A DNA stretch of 6,509 nt, taken from contig NZ_CALHIK010000049.1 of the NCBI RefSeq assembly GCF_938030785.1, positions 1 through 6,509 of the forward strand. Direction: 5' to 3'. The stretch is from an uncultured Campylobacter sp. (GTDB lineage Bacteria; Campylobacterota; Campylobacteria; Campylobacterales; Campylobacteraceae). The notes beneath the pieces were generated by a model. It was not told the DNA's origin, ran no database searches, and worked only from the letters and a program-made list of their open reading frames with translations. Position numbers and translations under genes: made by a program. The number at the start of each line of letters is the position of its first letter. Position 1 is the first letter of the stretch. Below, piece after piece: positions 6,408 through 6,509 of the stretch.

Positions 6408-6509
6408 TATTCAACTCCTGTTTTCAAAACCGCTTTTAAGCGAAACGATTTTCTAGCGCTTAGCGGTCTGCACTCGATCGCAGATATGGTATCGCCGATC
6501 TTTACGACG
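6407..6509 (-). CDS. rpsQ: 30S ribosomal protein S17, C-terminal part (cut by window edge)
   Basis: Only the last 33 residues and a TAA stop lie in the window, in the frame starting [20 protein letters not shown] and ending LKTGVE. This matches the C-terminal half of S17, an early 16S rRNA-binding protein with an OB fold. The motif [20 protein letters not shown] is diagnostic (family pattern GD-x-V-x-I-x-E-x-RPLSK-x-K-x-F-x-L). rpsQ closes the S10 operon in E. coli. Here it overlaps rplN by one base, so the S10 and spc clusters are contiguous. The N-terminal half lies beyond 6509. Confidence 0.95.
   Translation of the reverse strand, partial: VVKIGDTISAIECRPLSARKSFRLKAVLKTGVE

Noticed and set aside
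1..6509. Searched for CRISPR arrays, transposases, tRNA/rRNA genes and a novel defence or mobile system
   Set aside because: None is visible; 789-6509 is continuous core translation and secretion genes and the remainder is spacer plus one partial membrane gene.

Overview
The window is a stretch of a Campylobacter-type (Campylobacterota/Epsilonproteobacteria) chromosome carrying the spc ribosomal-protein operon, read entirely on the minus strand (right to left). The protein sequences are recognisably campylobacterial: 147-residue S5 starting MEKYNREEF, 181-residue L5, 118-residue L18 and 421-residue SecY. Moderate base composition with many AAATTT tracts points to one of the higher-GC oral species (gracilis/rectus/showae/curvus-like) rather than C. 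jejuni. That species-level placement is an inference.

Layout in transcription order (high to low coordinates): the 3' end of rpsQ (S17), rplN (L14), rplX (L24), rplE (L5), rpsN (zinc-type S14), rpsH (S8), rplF (L6), rplR (L18), rpsE (S5), rplO (L15), secY and map. Most junctions are tight: three TAATG stop/start overlaps (rpsQ-rplN, rplN-rplX, rplO-secY), an abutting secY-map pair and gaps of 1 to 15 nt elsewhere. The exception is a 77-nt gap between rpsH and rplF that holds an imperfect stem-loop. rpmD (L30), which sits between rpsE and rplO in E. coli, is absent.

Downstream of map (285-788) there is about 500 bp without a convincing gene. It is rich in AAATTT-type tracts and has a weak terminator-like hairpin 20 nt after the map stop. 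The infA/rpmJ/rpsM block that follows map in several other bacteria is not here. Positions 1-284 hold the N-terminal part of an unrecognised membrane protein, also on the minus strand and cut by the window edge.

Functionally the operon supplies components of both ribosomal subunits, the channel protein for Sec-dependent export, and the enzyme that removes the initiator methionine from new proteins. Three gene starts deserve care: rpsE probably starts at a GTG two codons inside the longest reading frame, and rplE and rpsN start at internal ATGs, not at upstream TTG codons. I found no mobile element, CRISPR array, tRNA, rRNA or evidence of a novel system; this is mostly an ordinary core-genome region.
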